Below are positions 1 through 7,565 of a stretch of 43,956 nt of DNA, piece after piece. The DNA comes from Caproiciproducens sp. MSJ-32. Its GTDB lineage: Bacteria; Bacillota; Clostridia; Clostridiales; Clostridiaceae. Under the pieces are notes generated by a model, which worked only from the letters and a program-made list of their open reading frames with translations, made no database searches and was not told where the DNA came from. Location of the stretch: the NCBI RefSeq assembly GCF_018918055.1, contig NZ_JAHLPS010000093.1:1-43956 (forward strand). Direction: 5' to 3'. Positions within the stretch are counted from its first letter, which is position 1. Each line of letters opens with the position of its first letter. A program made the translations under genes and the position numbers.

Positions 1-194
1 CCATTACCACAAACAGGACAACGAGGATATCCTCTCAATATACGATTTTTCTTACCCCTACAATCTTCAAAAGTAAACTGACGTCTACAGTCTTTACATT
101 GATATTTTTGATTACCTGCCTTATCTTTACCAAAGCGATAAAGGTTATGACTATGGCATCTTGGACATGTAATTTTATTCACTAATTTGCACAT
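1..194 (-). CDS. Insertion-sequence transposase, N-terminal fragment (runs off the left edge)
   Basis: Read on the minus strand from ATG at 194, an open frame of 64 codons runs off the window edge. It has three cysteine pairs: CPRC at residues 10-13, CKDC at 33-36 and CPVC at 59-62, with a basic stretch between. This is the layout of the N-terminal zinc ribbons of DDE transposases common in clostridia, where they bind the element's ends. The sequence uses CGC and CGT arginine codons that the neighbouring housekeeping genes avoid, which fits a mobile origin. A ribosome site (GGAGAG) lies about 8 bases upstream and is buried in an inverted repeat (195-264). The catalytic domain is outside the window, so the IS family cannot be assigned and intactness is unknown. 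It lies divergently next to rpsP, where ffh often sits in related genomes. Confidence 0.75.
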   Translation of the reverse strand, partial: MCKLVNKITCPRCHSHNLYRFGKDKAGNQKYQCKDCRRQFTFEDCRGKKNRILRGYPRCPVCGN

Positions 195-264
195 AATTTC
201 ATCTCTCCTTCGGAGGTATTTTTGGTGTTGCTATATTTAAGATACTCTAAGGAGGGATGAAATT
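195..264. repeat. Inverted repeat covering the transposase ribosome site
   Basis: Arms 195-210 and 249-264 are inverted copies of each other, matching at 15 of 16 positions, with a 38-base centre. In a minus-strand transcript the 3' arm contains the transposase Shine-Dalgarno AAGGAGAG, immediately before ATG at 194, so folding would hide it. The arms could also be part of an IS end. No target-site duplication or outer boundary could be fixed, because only one end of the element is in view. Confidence 0.6.
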
Positions 265-317
265 CAAATATCATATAACTTAACAGAACTAGTTTAATTA
301 AAAGGAGGTGAATTATA

Positions 318-563
318 ATGGCAGTAAAAATCAGATTAAGAAGAATGGGTGCTCACAAGGCTCCTTTCTATAGAATAGTTGTTGCTGATTCAAGATCACC
401 AAGAGATGGTAGATTTATTGAAGAAATAGGATATTACAATCCATTAACTGAACCAGCTACTATTAAAATTGATGAAGAAAAAGCTACTAAATGGGTTGCT
501 AATGGAGCTCAACCAACAGACGTAGTTAAGAGACTTTTTGAAAAAGCAGGGTTAAATAAGTAA
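318..563 (+). CDS. rpsP: 30S ribosomal protein S16
   Basis: S16 is a small-subunit protein that binds 16S rRNA early in 30S assembly. The 81-residue product has the typical length and the family start [11 protein letters not shown], followed by [21 protein letters not shown]. The start is fixed by AAAGGAGGTG seven bases before ATG. It heads the rpsP, khpA, rimM, trmD, rplS cluster, an order conserved across Firmicutes. No convincing promoter is visible in the 53 bases between the inverted repeat at 195-264 and the ribosome site. Its transcription may therefore come from within or across the insertion sequence, or from a weak promoter I do not recognise. Confidence 0.98.
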   Translation: MAVKIRLRRMGAHKAPFYRIVVADSRSPRDGRFIEEIGYYNPLTEPATIKIDEEKATKWVANGAQPTDVVKRLFEKAGLNK

Positions 564-568
564 TTTTT

Positions 569-606
569 AGGAGGTGAACTCTGTAATTTCTTAATTACAG
601 TTGTTT
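569..606 (+). promoter_or_regulatory. Shine-Dalgarno separated from the khpA start by a perfect hairpin
   Basis: A strong AGGAGGTG lies at 569-576, but the only possible in-frame starts are TTG at 601 and ATG at 607, because a stop lies at 592-594. The linear gap from GGAGG to ATG is 32 bases, which is too long for normal initiation. The intervening 581-600 is a perfect 8-bp hairpin: CTGTAATT, loop TCTT, AATTACAG. Looping it out leaves 6 bases to TTG or 12 to ATG. No other ribosome site is present. The structure is seen directly; its role is inferred. Confidence 0.7.
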
Positions 607-846
607 ATGAAGGAATTAATTGAAATTATCGCTAAAGCTCTTGTGGAAAATCCAGATGAAGTTCATGTAAATGAAGTTAGAGGAGAGCAATCAATTATTC
701 TGGAACTAAAGGTTGCTCCTGCAGATATGGGAAAAGTTATTGGAAAACAGGGAAGAATAGCTAAGGCTATTAGAACTGTTATTAAAGCAGCAGCAATAAA
801 AGAAGATAAAAAAGTAGTAGTAGAAATTATTGATTCAAAGAGTTAG
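607..846 (+). CDS. khpA: KH-domain RNA-binding protein (KhpA/YlqC family)
   Basis: This 79-residue protein is essentially one KH domain. The GxxG loop is visible in VIGKQGRIAKAIRTVI, preceded by MKELIEIIAKALVENPDEV, which matches the KhpA (YlqC) family. KhpA binds RNA, partners KhpB in several Firmicutes, and affects cell size and small-RNA biology there. It lies in its usual place between rpsP and rimM. ATG at 607 gives the family-like N-terminus; TTG at 601 would add two residues and cannot be excluded. The unusual point is the initiation region, where a perfect hairpin separates the ribosome site from the start. The 3' end overlaps an intrinsic terminator whose stem includes the stop codon. 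Confidence 0.93.
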   Translation: MKELIEIIAKALVENPDEVHVNEVRGEQSIILELKVAPADMGKVIGKQGRIAKAIRTVIKAAAIKEDKKVVVEIIDSKS

Positions 847-865
847 GATTTTCCTAACTCTTTTT
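837..865 (+). terminator. Intrinsic terminator after khpA
   Basis: AAAGAGTTAGGA (837-848) and TCCTAACTCTTT (852-863) form a perfect 12-bp stem with a three-base loop, running into a T tract. The stem begins inside the khpA coding sequence and includes its TAG stop at 844-846, so translation to the end of khpA may affect folding. Confidence 0.85.
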
Positions 866-892
866 ATAAATGTAAAATATTAATTTGCTTAC

Positions 893-942
893 CTAGTACT
901 TATAGAAATTTCAATAAATATTGAAATTTGTACAAATACTAG
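893..942. repeat. Nested dyad symmetry upstream of rimM
   Basis: CTAGTA (893-898) pairs with TACTAG (937-942). Inside that, AAATTTCAATA (906-916) pairs perfectly with TATTGAAATTT (919-929) across a two-base centre. No T tract follows, so it is not an ordinary terminator. It overlaps a candidate -35 element and could be an operator, or a hairpin in read-through RNA. Confidence 0.6.
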
Positions 943-949
943 ATAAGAT
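921..949 (+). promoter_or_regulatory. Candidate sigma-A promoter for rimM-trmD
   Basis: TTGAAA at 921-926 and TAAGAT at 944-949 are separated by 17 bases. The -10 matches consensus at only four of six positions. The site lies after the khpA terminator and before rimM, where a promoter is expected. Confidence 0.4.
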
Positions 950-991
950 CTTATAAAATAAATATTATTTCATGATAAAAAGAGGTGTGAT

Positions 992-1489
992 ATGAGAGAT
1001 ATTTTAAGAGTTGGAAAAATTCTAAATACTCATGGCTTAAAGGGTGAATTAAAAGTATTGCCTTTAACTGATAATCCAAGAAGGTATGATGATTTGGAAT
1101 TTGTTTTATTAGATGGAAAAGAAGTTAAGCTAGAAGGCTGTAAATATCAAAAAGATAGAGTGATTTTAAAATTAGAAGGTATTAATACTATTGAAGAAGC
1201 TGAAAGATTAAAAAATAAATATCTAGAAATACCAAGAGAATACGCTGTTGAATTAGAAGAAGATACATATTTTATTGCTGATTTAATTGGCTGTACAGTT
1301 TATGATACAGAAGGAAGAAATTTAGGTAAAATTTATGATGTAATACAAACAAAAAATAATGATGTTTATTGGATAAGAGAGCCAAAAGAATTATTAATTC
1401 CTGTATTATTGGATATAGTTTTAGATATAAATATAGAGGAAGAAAAAATTATAATTAAACCTGTAGGAGAATGGCAAGATGAAGATTAA
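992..1489 (+). CDS. rimM: 16S rRNA maturation factor RimM
   Basis: RimM binds S19 and helps mature the 3' domain of the 30S subunit. The 165-residue length is typical. The N-terminal RimM beta-barrel begins [19 protein letters not shown], with the family G-x-x-GLKGE pattern. The C-terminal PRC-barrel half contains [16 protein letters not shown] and ends [23 protein letters not shown]. An AGAGGTG site sits just before ATG. The last 11 bases overlap trmD, so the two are likely translationally coupled, as in many bacteria. It follows a terminator and a dyad, so expression may be partly independent of rpsP-khpA. Confidence 0.97.
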   Translation: MRDILRVGKILNTHGLKGELKVLPLTDNPRRYDDLEFVLLDGKEVKLEGCKYQKDRVILKLEGINTIEEAERLKNKYLEIPREYAVELEEDTYFIADLIGCTVYDTEGRNLGKIYDVIQTKNNDVYWIREPKELLIPVLLDIVLDINIEEEKIIIKPVGEWQDED

Positions 1490-2192
1490 TATACTAACAT
1501 TGTTTCCAGAAATGTTTGATATATTTAGTCATAGCATAATTGGTAGAGCAAGGGAAAAGAAGATAGTTGAAATAGAGCCTATAAATATAAGAGATTTTTC
1601 TTTAAATAAACATAAAAAAGTTGATGACTATCCATATGGTGGAGGGGCTGGGATGGTTATGACTCCTCAGCCTTTGGCAGATTCAATAAAATATTGTAAA
1701 AAAAATAATAAAGGAAAGGTAATATTTTTAGGGCCTAGGGGGAAAACTTTTAATCAAGAATTAGCAAAGGAACTGGCGAAGGAAGAGGAATTAATTTTTG
1801 TCTGTGGACATTATGAGGGGATAGATGAAAGAGTTTATAAATATATTGATTTAGAAATTTCTTTAGGAGATTTCATTTTGACAGGTGGTGAAATGGCAGC
1901 TATCCCTATAATTGATTCTATTTTAAGATTAAAAGAGGGAGTTTTAGGCAAAAGTGAAAGCTTTGAAGAGGAATCTTTTAGTGATGGGCTTTTAGAATAT
2001 CCTCAGTATACTAGGCCAGAAATATTTGAAGGAGAGGCTGTACCAGAAGTTCTTTTGTCAGGGCATCATGAAAATATAAGAAAATGGAGAAGATTAAAAT
2101 CTCTAGAAGTCACTAAGGAAAAAAGACCAGATTTATATAATAAAGTAAAATTAAGTAAGGAAGATTTAAAATTGCTAAAAAATAAAAAATAA
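1479..2192 (+). CDS. trmD: tRNA (guanine-37-N1) methyltransferase
   Basis: TrmD methylates G37 of tRNAs with S-adenosylmethionine, preventing +1 frameshifting. The 237-residue protein shows the SPOUT knot motifs: [10 protein letters not shown] around 85-93, [11 protein letters not shown] around 109-119 and [11 protein letters not shown] around 128-138. [13 protein letters not shown] is the usual N-terminus and [13 protein letters not shown] the usual early motif. The start lies inside the 3' end of rimM, with TAGGAG nine bases upstream. The C-terminal [17 protein letters not shown] segment is also present, so the protein looks complete. The next gene, rplS, has its own strong promoter. Confidence 0.98.
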   Translation: MKINILTLFPEMFDIFSHSIIGRAREKKIVEIEPINIRDFSLNKHKKVDDYPYGGGAGMVMTPQPLADSIKYCKKNNKGKVIFLGPRGKTFNQELAKELAKEEELIFVCGHYEGIDERVYKYIDLEISLGDFILTGGEMAAIPIIDSILRLKEGVLGKSESFEEESFSDGLLEYPQYTRPEIFEGEAVPEVLLSGHHENIRKWRRLKSLEVTKEKRPDLYNKVKLSKEDLKLLKNKK

Positions 2193-2194
2193 TG

Positions 2195-2223
2195 TTGAAA
2201 TAGAATATAAATTATGTTACAAT
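2195..2223 (+). promoter_or_regulatory. Sigma-A promoter for rplS
   Basis: TTGAAA (2195-2200), a 17-base spacer and TACAAT (2218-2223), with TGT immediately before the -10 giving an extended -10. It starts within three bases of the trmD stop codon and leads into the L19 leader. Confidence 0.8.
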
Positions 2224-2228
2224 AACCT

Positions 2229-2305
2229 TTGTGTTAGTACGAGCGGTCCTCTGTCAAGTAAAATTGTTAAGAACGCTTAATATTAATCAAGGAGGGACTA
2301 CACAA
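2229..2305 (+). promoter_or_regulatory. Probable L19 autoregulatory mRNA leader
   Basis: The 5' segment TTGTGTTAGT (2229-2238) can pair with ACTACACAA (2297-2305), which reaches the rplS start codon, with one bulged base. Inside, GAGCG (2241-2245) pairs with CGCTT (2274-2278). A closed structure would hide the initiation region. Structured L19 leaders are known in Firmicutes; assignment to that family is from position and folding only. Confidence 0.5.
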
Positions 2306-2649
2306 TGAATGAATTAATAAGACAAATAGAAGCAGAACAATTAAGAAATGATCTTCCACAATTTAATGTTGGAGACACTCTAAAAGTTTATGTTAAAATC
2401 AAGGAAGGTACTAGAGAAAGAGTACAAATGTTCGAAGGAACAGTAATTAAGAAGCAAAACGGCGGTTTAAGAGAAACTTTCACAGTAAGAAGAGTTTCTT
2501 ATGGAATCGGTGTAGAAAGAACTTTCCCTTTAAATGCACCAACTATTGAAAAAATCGAAGTTGTAAGAAAGGGTAAAGTAAGAAGAGCTAAGTTATTCTA
2601 CTTAAGAGACAGAGTAGGTAAGGCTGCAAAAGTTAAAGAATTAATGTAA
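2305..2649 (+). CDS. rplS: 50S ribosomal protein L19
   Basis: L19 lies at the subunit interface and contacts 16S rRNA in bridge B8. The 114-residue length is typical. Family motifs include [16 protein letters not shown], a central [15 protein letters not shown], and [15 protein letters not shown], ending [24 protein letters not shown] lies upstream of ATG and is followed by the leader pairing region. The gene is flanked by its own promoter and terminator, so it can be a single-gene transcript despite its place at the end of the trmD cluster. Confidence 0.98.
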   Translation: MNELIRQIEAEQLRNDLPQFNVGDTLKVYVKIKEGTRERVQMFEGTVIKKQNGGLRETFTVRRVSYGIGVERTFPLNAPTIEKIEVVRKGKVRRAKLFYLRDRVGKAAKVKELM

Positions 2650-2678
2650 TGGATATATAATAATATCTATTGGCAGTT

Positions 2679-2704
2679 AAGGGACTTTTTAAAGTCCCTT
2701 TTTC
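2679..2704 (+). terminator. Intrinsic terminator after rplS
   Basis: AAGGGACTTT (2679-2688) and AAAGTCCCTT (2691-2700) form a 10-bp perfect stem followed by a T tract. Confidence 0.9.
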
Positions 2705-2766
2705 TATATATAAAAAGGTTAATATTAGATAATAATAACTCTAATGAAGTATAAGGAGGAGATATT

Positions 2767-3612
2767 ATGCCGAGAATAAATTGGTTTCCAGGTCATATGA
2801 AAAAAACTCAAAGGGAAATAAAAGAGAATTTAAAAGTAGTAGATGCTGTTATTGAAATTAGAGATGCTAGAATTCCAAATAGTTCAGCAAATCCTGATAT
2901 AGATAAAATTTGCGGGAAAAAGCCAAGAATAATCTTATTAAATAAAAGTGACTTATCAGAAGCAAAAGTAACAAAAATGTGGATTAATAAGTTATCATCT
3001 GAAAATATAAAAGCAATAGAAGTAAATTGTTTAACAGGAAAGGGATTAAATCAAATACGACCTACTTTAGATTTAATATTTAAAGAAAAACACGATAGAT
3101 TAAAGGAAAAAGGCTTAGTGAAAATTCAAATGAGAGTAATGGTCGTAGGAATTCCCAATGTTGGTAAATCTACATTCATAAATAAAATGGCAAAAAATAA
3201 TATAGCTAAAACAGGAGACAGACCCGGTGTTACAAAAAATAAGCAATGGATAAAAACAAAAATGGATATAGAAATGTTAGATACACCGGGAGTATTATGG
3301 CCAAAGTTTGAAGATGAAGAAACTGCATTAAATCTAGCTTTTACAGGAGCAATAAAGGATGAAATTATGGATAGGGAAAATCTTGCTTATAATTTAGTTA
3401 AGAGGCTTCAAGAACATTATCCAGAGAATTTAAAAGAAAGATATAAAATAGAAGAAATAAATGAAGATCCGTTAGAAACTTTAAATAATATTGCAAGAAA
3501 GAGAGGCTGTTTAATAAAAGGAGGAGAAATCGACTATGACAGAATTTCAACTGTAATTCTAGATGAATTTAGAGCAGGAAAAATAGGAAATATTTCCTTA
3601 GAAAGACCTTAA
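2767..3612 (+). CDS. rbgA: Ribosome biogenesis GTPase A (YlqF/RbgA)
   Basis: RbgA is a circularly permuted GTPase needed for late 50S assembly, where it acts around L6 and L16 incorporation. The permuted motif order is visible: G4 NKSD at residues 59-62 comes before G1 GIPNVGKST at 128-136 and G3 DTPG at 172-175. The N-terminus [11 protein letters not shown] is a family signature. The length of 281 residues is normal, and the C-terminal helical domain is intact. AAGGAGGA sits seven bases before ATG. It follows the rplS terminator and precedes rnhB, the arrangement common in Firmicutes. No clear promoter was found in the short gap. Confidence 0.96.
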   Translation: MPRINWFPGHMKKTQREIKENLKVVDAVIEIRDARIPNSSANPDIDKICGKKPRIILLNKSDLSEAKVTKMWINKLSSENIKAIEVNCLTGKGLNQIRPTLDLIFKEKHDRLKEKGLVKIQMRVMVVGIPNVGKSTFINKMAKNNIAKTGDRPGVTKNKQWIKTKMDIEMLDTPGVLWPKFEDEETALNLAFTGAIKDEIMDRENLAYNLVKRLQEHYPENLKERYKIEEINEDPLETLNNIARKRGCLIKGGEIDYDRISTVILDEFRAGKIGNISLERP

Positions 3613-3635
3613 GTCATAGAAAACGAGGTAACAAA

Positions 3636-4457
3636 ATGAGTTTATTAAATTTTAAAATAGAAGAAGAAAATTATAAGAAAGTGAAAGAATTTGTAGATAA
3701 AATAGACATAAGCAAAGAAAGAAAAAATCAAGAATTAGAAAAAATTATAGAATTACTACTAAATGATAAAAGAAAAAATATTAATTTATTAGGAAATAAA
3801 TTAATAAAAGAAAAAGAAAAAATAGAAAAAGAAATATATAGAGTTAAGCAGATGTATGATTTTGATAAAACTCTAGGAAATTTTAAATATATTGCCGGAG
3901 TAGATGAAGTAGGTAGAGGGCCCCTTGCTGGACCTATAGTTGCATCTGCTGTAATTCTTGATTTGAATGTTTTAGAGGAAGATTTAATTCTTGAGCTTAA
4001 AGATTCTAAAAAGCTTTCAGCGAAAAAAAGAGAAGAACTTTCAAATATAATAAAAGAAAAGGCCTTAGCTTATTATATTGCAGAAAGTTCAAATGAAGAA
4101 ATTGATGAAAAGGGAATTGCTTATTGTAATAATAAAGTTTTTTTAGAAGCATCTATGTCCATTAAAATAAAACCTGATTTAGTATTATCAGATGGTTACA
4201 AAGTTAAAGGTATTGATATCCCTAATAAGGAAGTAATAAAAGGAGATGCAAAATCAGCATCAATTGCAGCAGCATCGATTATAGCTAAAGTATATAGAGA
4301 TAATTTAATGAAAGAATATGCTAAAAAATATCCTTACTATGATTTTGAAGAGAATGCTGGTTATGGCACACAAAAACATGTTGCTGCAATTAAAGAAAAA
4401 GGAATTTGTAAAATACATAGAAAGTCTTTTTTAAAAAACATACTTAATAATTTCTAA
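3636..4457 (+). CDS. rnhB: Ribonuclease HII
   Basis: RNase HII cleaves RNA in RNA-DNA hybrids and single ribonucleotides in DNA. The catalytic core begins at [13 protein letters not shown]. The four acidic residues correspond to D90, E91, D186 (in LSDG) and D204 (in [18 protein letters not shown]). A charged, probably helical N-terminal extension of about 85 residues precedes the core, as in many clostridial homologues. The ribosome site is weak (GAGGTAA). The 3' end overlaps yraN, on the opposite strand, by 14 bases, so the two transcripts converge tail to tail. Confidence 0.96.
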   Translation: MSLLNFKIEEENYKKVKEFVDKIDISKERKNQELEKIIELLLNDKRKNINLLGNKLIKEKEKIEKEIYRVKQMYDFDKTLGNFKYIAGVDEVGRGPLAGPIVASAVILDLNVLEEDLILELKDSKKLSAKKREELSNIIKEKALAYYIAESSNEEIDEKGIAYCNNKVFLEASMSIKIKPDLVLSDGYKVKGIDIPNKEVIKGDAKSASIAAASIIAKVYRDNLMKEYAKKYPYYDFEENAGYGTQKHVAAIKEKGICKIHRKSFLKNILNNF

Positions 4458-4815
4458 AGGCATCCTCAATATGAATTATATTACTTAAATCATTTTTTGT
4501 GTTAAAATATATTTCAATAACATCAAATCTACAATTATAATTAAATAACTTCTTTTTATATATGTAATATTTACATATGTTAATAATTTTCTTTTGTTTT
4601 GAGTAGGTTACAGCTTCTGAGGGTTTTCCAAAGGAGCTGTTATACCTGCTTTTTATTTCTACAAAAATAATCATATCTTTAAATTTACAAATCACATCTA
4701 TTTCTCCATATTTATTTCTAAAATTTCTATCTAATATATAGTAACCTTTTTCTTTTAATAAAGTTATTCCTATATCTTCTCCGTAATCACCAATATTTTT
4801 ATTGTAGTTTTTCAT
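4444..4815 (-). CDS. UPF0102 family nuclease-fold protein YraN
   Basis: This small protein has the endonuclease-like PD-(D/E)xK fold of the UPF0102/YraN family, whose biological role is not firmly established. The core motif is GEIDVI at residues 37-42 followed by FVEIKSR at 51-57, giving D40, E53 and K55 as the likely metal site. The N-terminal helix [19 protein letters not shown] and the following [15 protein letters not shown] segment are also typical. It has 123 residues, a normal length. A GGGTGA site lies before ATG. It usually lies between rnhB and the comM/dprA genes on the same strand. Here it is reversed, converging on rnhB with a 14-base overlap and divergent from comM. Confidence 0.92.
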   Translation of the reverse strand: MKNYNKNIGDYGEDIGITLLKEKGYYILDRNFRNKYGEIDVICKFKDMIIFVEIKSRYNSSFGKPSEAVTYSKQKKIINICKYYIYKKKLFNYNCRFDVIEIYFNTKNDLSNIIHIEDAFRNY

Positions 4816-4940
4816 TTAAATCACCCATTAATAATATTGCCAAATAAAATAAAAGTTTAACATTTCTTAAAAAGATGATTAATAATTAAAGTTTATTGTC
4901 AATAATTTCAAAGAGATAAGAGAAATAAGGGGTGATGTAT

Positions 4941-6470
4941 ATGTCTATAGAAATAGTTAGTGCCAGTTATAGCGGCCTTGATGGAATATTAGTAAATGTA
5001 GAAGTAGATATTGCGAAGGGAATACCAAGTTTTAATATTGTTGGTTTACCTGATGCTCCAATAAAGGAGGCAAAAGAGAGAGTAAGAGCTGCAATTACAA
5101 ATAGCGGCTATGAATTTCCTTTAGGCAGAATTACTATAAATCTTGCTCCTGCAGATGTAAGAAAGATTGGTTCATTATTTGACTTACCTATAGCTATAGG
5201 AATTTTAATGGCATCAAAACAAATCACTCATAAAAATCTTAAAGATTTTATTATATTTGGAGAGCTTTCATTAGGAGGAGATTTAAAAGAAATAAAAGGA
5301 GTTCTTCCAATTATATTTGAAGGGAAAAAGAAAGAAAAGAATAATTTTATTTTTCCTTATAATAACTTAAATGAATTGAGGTATTTCAATATAGGTAATT
5401 TTTATCCTTTTAAAAATTTAAAAGAAGTAGTTTCTTTTATAGAGAACCAAGATCTATTACCATTTGAATTTGATAATAATGAAGAGATTAAAAAAAGTGA
5501 TGATAAATATTTAGATTTTTCAGAAATAATTGGACAACAAACTTCTAAAAGGGCAATGGAGATAGCAGCAGCAGGAAGACATAATATTTTACTTTTTGGA
5601 TCTCCGGGAGCAGGAAAAACCATGCTTGCAAAAGCATTGCCATCTATAATGCCTAATCTTACATATAAAGAAGAAATGGAAATAGCTAAAATATATAGTG
5701 CTTCAGGTATGTATTTAGAGGGCTATGGAATAAATAGACCTTTTCGTAATCCACATCATACAATAACAAAGGCAGCTTTAGCAGGTGGTGGGAAGGAATT
5801 AAAGGCTGGAGAAATAACTTTAGCTCATAATGGAGTCTTATTTTTAGATGAAATATTAGAGTTTAAGAGAGAAGTTTTAGAAGTATTAAGAGAACCATTA
5901 GAAGAAAAAGTTATAAGAATTAATAGATTAAATGGTTCTTATAATTTACCATCTAATTTTTTATTAGTAGGAGCTTTTAATCCGTGTCCCTGCGGGCTTT
6001 ATTCAGGGAATTTTGGGGATAACAGCTGTACTTGTTCAGAAATAGAAATAAAAAGATACCAAAAAAGGCTGTCACGAGCTCTTTTAGATAGAATAGATAT
6101 ATTAAATTATGTTCCAAGAATAAAACTTGAAGATATCAATGATAAAAAAGATAGATTAGATTCAAAGACTATGAAGAAGCGTGTAATGAAGGCTGTAGAG
6201 ATGCAAAGGGAAAGGTATAAAAATAGCAGTTATAATTATAACTCAGAAGTTAGGGGGAAAGATATGTATAAGTTTTTTAATATTACAAATGAAGCAGTAG
6301 ATCTTGTCAAATTGTATTATGATAAATTTAATTTAACCATGAGATCCTATGATAAAATAATAAAAATAGCAAGAACTTTAGCTGACTTAGATGAAAGTGA
6401 AAAAGTTTATGAATATCATGTCTTTGAAGCTTTAGGCTATAGAAAAAATATTTTTGGAGAAATTATTTAG
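4941..6470 (+). CDS. comM: ComM/YifB-family AAA+ ATPase (magnesium-chelatase-like)
   Basis: ComM is a hexameric helicase that drives branch migration during natural transformation in some bacteria; the role in clostridia is inferred from the family. An N-terminal Lon-protease-like S5 fold (MSIEIVSASYSGLDG, FNIVGLPDAPIKEAKERVRAAI) precedes the AAA+ core. Walker A is GSPGAGKTM and Walker B is GVLFLDEILEF. A cysteine-rich insert NPCPCGLYSG..CTC is typical, and the C-terminal magnesium-chelatase helical domain ends the protein. ATG at 4941, six bases after AAGGGGTG, is preferred over GTG at 4932, which lies inside that site. It is followed closely by dprA, also a transformation protein. Confidence 0.94.
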   Translation: MSIEIVSASYSGLDGILVNVEVDIAKGIPSFNIVGLPDAPIKEAKERVRAAITNSGYEFPLGRITINLAPADVRKIGSLFDLPIAIGILMASKQITHKNLKDFIIFGELSLGGDLKEIKGVLPIIFEGKKKEKNNFIFPYNNLNELRYFNIGNFYPFKNLKEVVSFIENQDLLPFEFDNNEEIKKSDDKYLDFSEIIGQQTSKRAMEIAAAGRHNILLFGSPGAGKTMLAKALPSIMPNLTYKEEMEIAKIYSASGMYLEGYGINRPFRNPHHTITKAALAGGGKELKAGEITLAHNGVLFLDEILEFKREVLEVLREPLEEKVIRINRLNGSYNLPSNFLLVGAFNPCPCGLYSGNFGDNSCTCSEIEIKRYQKRLSRALLDRIDILNYVPRIKLEDINDKKDRLDSKTMKKRVMKAVEMQRERYKNSSYNYNSEVRGKDMYKFFNITNEAVDLVKLYYDKFNLTMRSYDKIIKIARTLADLDESEKVYEYHVFEALGYRKNIFGEII

Positions 6471-6485
6471 TTATAGGTGATAGAA

Positions 6486-7520
6486 ATGAATAAAGATGAA
6501 TTGTGGTTTATTTTATTAAATTTATCTAATAAAGAAAAGATATATTTAATAAATAAATATAAAAGCATTAATTATATTAGGAATAATATAAATAAAATCA
6601 GTGAATTATATAAATTAAATATAAAAGCAAATGAAATTGAAATAGAAGAACTTATAAAATATATGAAGGAAAAAGGAATTGGATACATTACAATTTTTTC
6701 AGAAGAGTATCCAGAGTCATTACTAAGTGCATATGATCCACCTTATGCTCTATTTTATATAGGAAATTTAGACTTATTAAAAACTAAGATGATAGCGGTA
6801 GTAGGCGCAAGAAACTGCAGTCAATATGGAATAGAGGTTTCAAAATTAATAGCTAAAGAATTAAGTGAAAATAATGTTACTTTAGTTAGTGGAATGGCTT
6901 TAGGTATAGATTCAGTTGCCCAAAGTTCAGCTATAGATAATTTTGGAAAAACTATTGCAGTATTAGGTTGTGGAGTGGATTATATTTATCCAAAGAGTAA
7001 TAAAATTTTATATGAAAAGATAAAAAAAGAGGGCTTAATAATATCGGAATATCTTCCAAAGACTACACCAAGACCTTATTATTTCCCAATGAGAAATAGA
7101 ATAATAAGTGGAATTTCGGAAGGGGTAATAGTTGTTGAAGCTTCAGAGAAAAGTGGATCCCTAATTACAGCGGATTATGCCCTTTATCAAGGAAAAACGG
7201 TAGTGGCAGTTCCAGGATCAATATTTCAGAAAAGTTTTTCTGGCTGTAATAAATTAATTAGAGATGGGGCTTATATATTTTCAAGCTTAGATGATTTTAG
7301 AAGTCTTTTTAATCTTAGGAAAAAAGAAAGGGAAAAGAGTGAAATTAGCCTTTTAAAAAAGTCTTTATTTAATATTATCAGTGATGAACCCAAACATTTA
7401 GATGAAATATTAGAAAGTGTAAATGTTGACAGGAAGGTATTATTTGGGTTATTATTTGAAATGCAAAAGAAAAACGAAATTATTTGCCTTCCAGGCAATT
7501 ATTTTGTAAAATCATTATAA
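6486..7520 (+). CDS. dprA: DNA-processing protein DprA
   Basis: DprA binds incoming single-stranded DNA and loads RecA in transformation; it is widespread even in species not known to be competent. The Rossmann-fold core shows VVGARNCSQYG, LVSGMALGIDSVAQSSAI, IAVLGCGVDYIYP and the long EASEKSGSLITADYAL, GKTVVAVPGSI signature. An N-terminal helical region and a C-terminal winged-helix domain (LDEILESVNVDRKVLFGLLFEMQKK region) flank it. The product is 344 residues from ATG at 6486, which has TAGGTGA upstream; a GTG nine bases earlier overlaps that site. It lies 15 bases after comM and just before topA, a common clostridial order. Confidence 0.96.
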   Translation: MNKDELWFILLNLSNKEKIYLINKYKSINYIRNNINKISELYKLNIKANEIEIEELIKYMKEKGIGYITIFSEEYPESLLSAYDPPYALFYIGNLDLLKTKMIAVVGARNCSQYGIEVSKLIAKELSENNVTLVSGMALGIDSVAQSSAIDNFGKTIAVLGCGVDYIYPKSNKILYEKIKKEGLIISEYLPKTTPRPYYFPMRNRIISGISEGVIVVEASEKSGSLITADYALYQGKTVVAVPGSIFQKSFSGCNKLIRDGAYIFSSLDDFRSLFNLRKKEREKSEISLLKKSLFNIISDEPKHLDEILESVNVDRKVLFGLLFEMQKKNEIICLPGNYFVKSL

Positions 7521-7526
7521 AAACTT

Positions 7527-7565
7527 AAGGGGGTGAAAACTCCAAATAAAAATGGAGTTTTATAT
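7527..7565 (+). promoter_or_regulatory. Shine-Dalgarno separated from the topA start by a hairpin
   Basis: AAGGGGGTG lies at 7527-7535. The family start codon is ATG at 7566, with 32 bases between the last G of the G run and ATG. Between them, AAAACTCCA (7536-7544) and TGGAGTTTT (7553-7561) form a perfect 9-bp stem with an 8-base loop. Looping it out leaves 6 bases of spacing. This is the same architecture, with the same linear gap, as at khpA. Confidence 0.7.

Noticed and set aside
7533-7565. GTG at 7533 as the topA start
   Set aside because: It lies inside the AAGGGGGTG ribosome site, would have no site of its own, and adds 11 residues encoded by the hairpin, which the family does not have.
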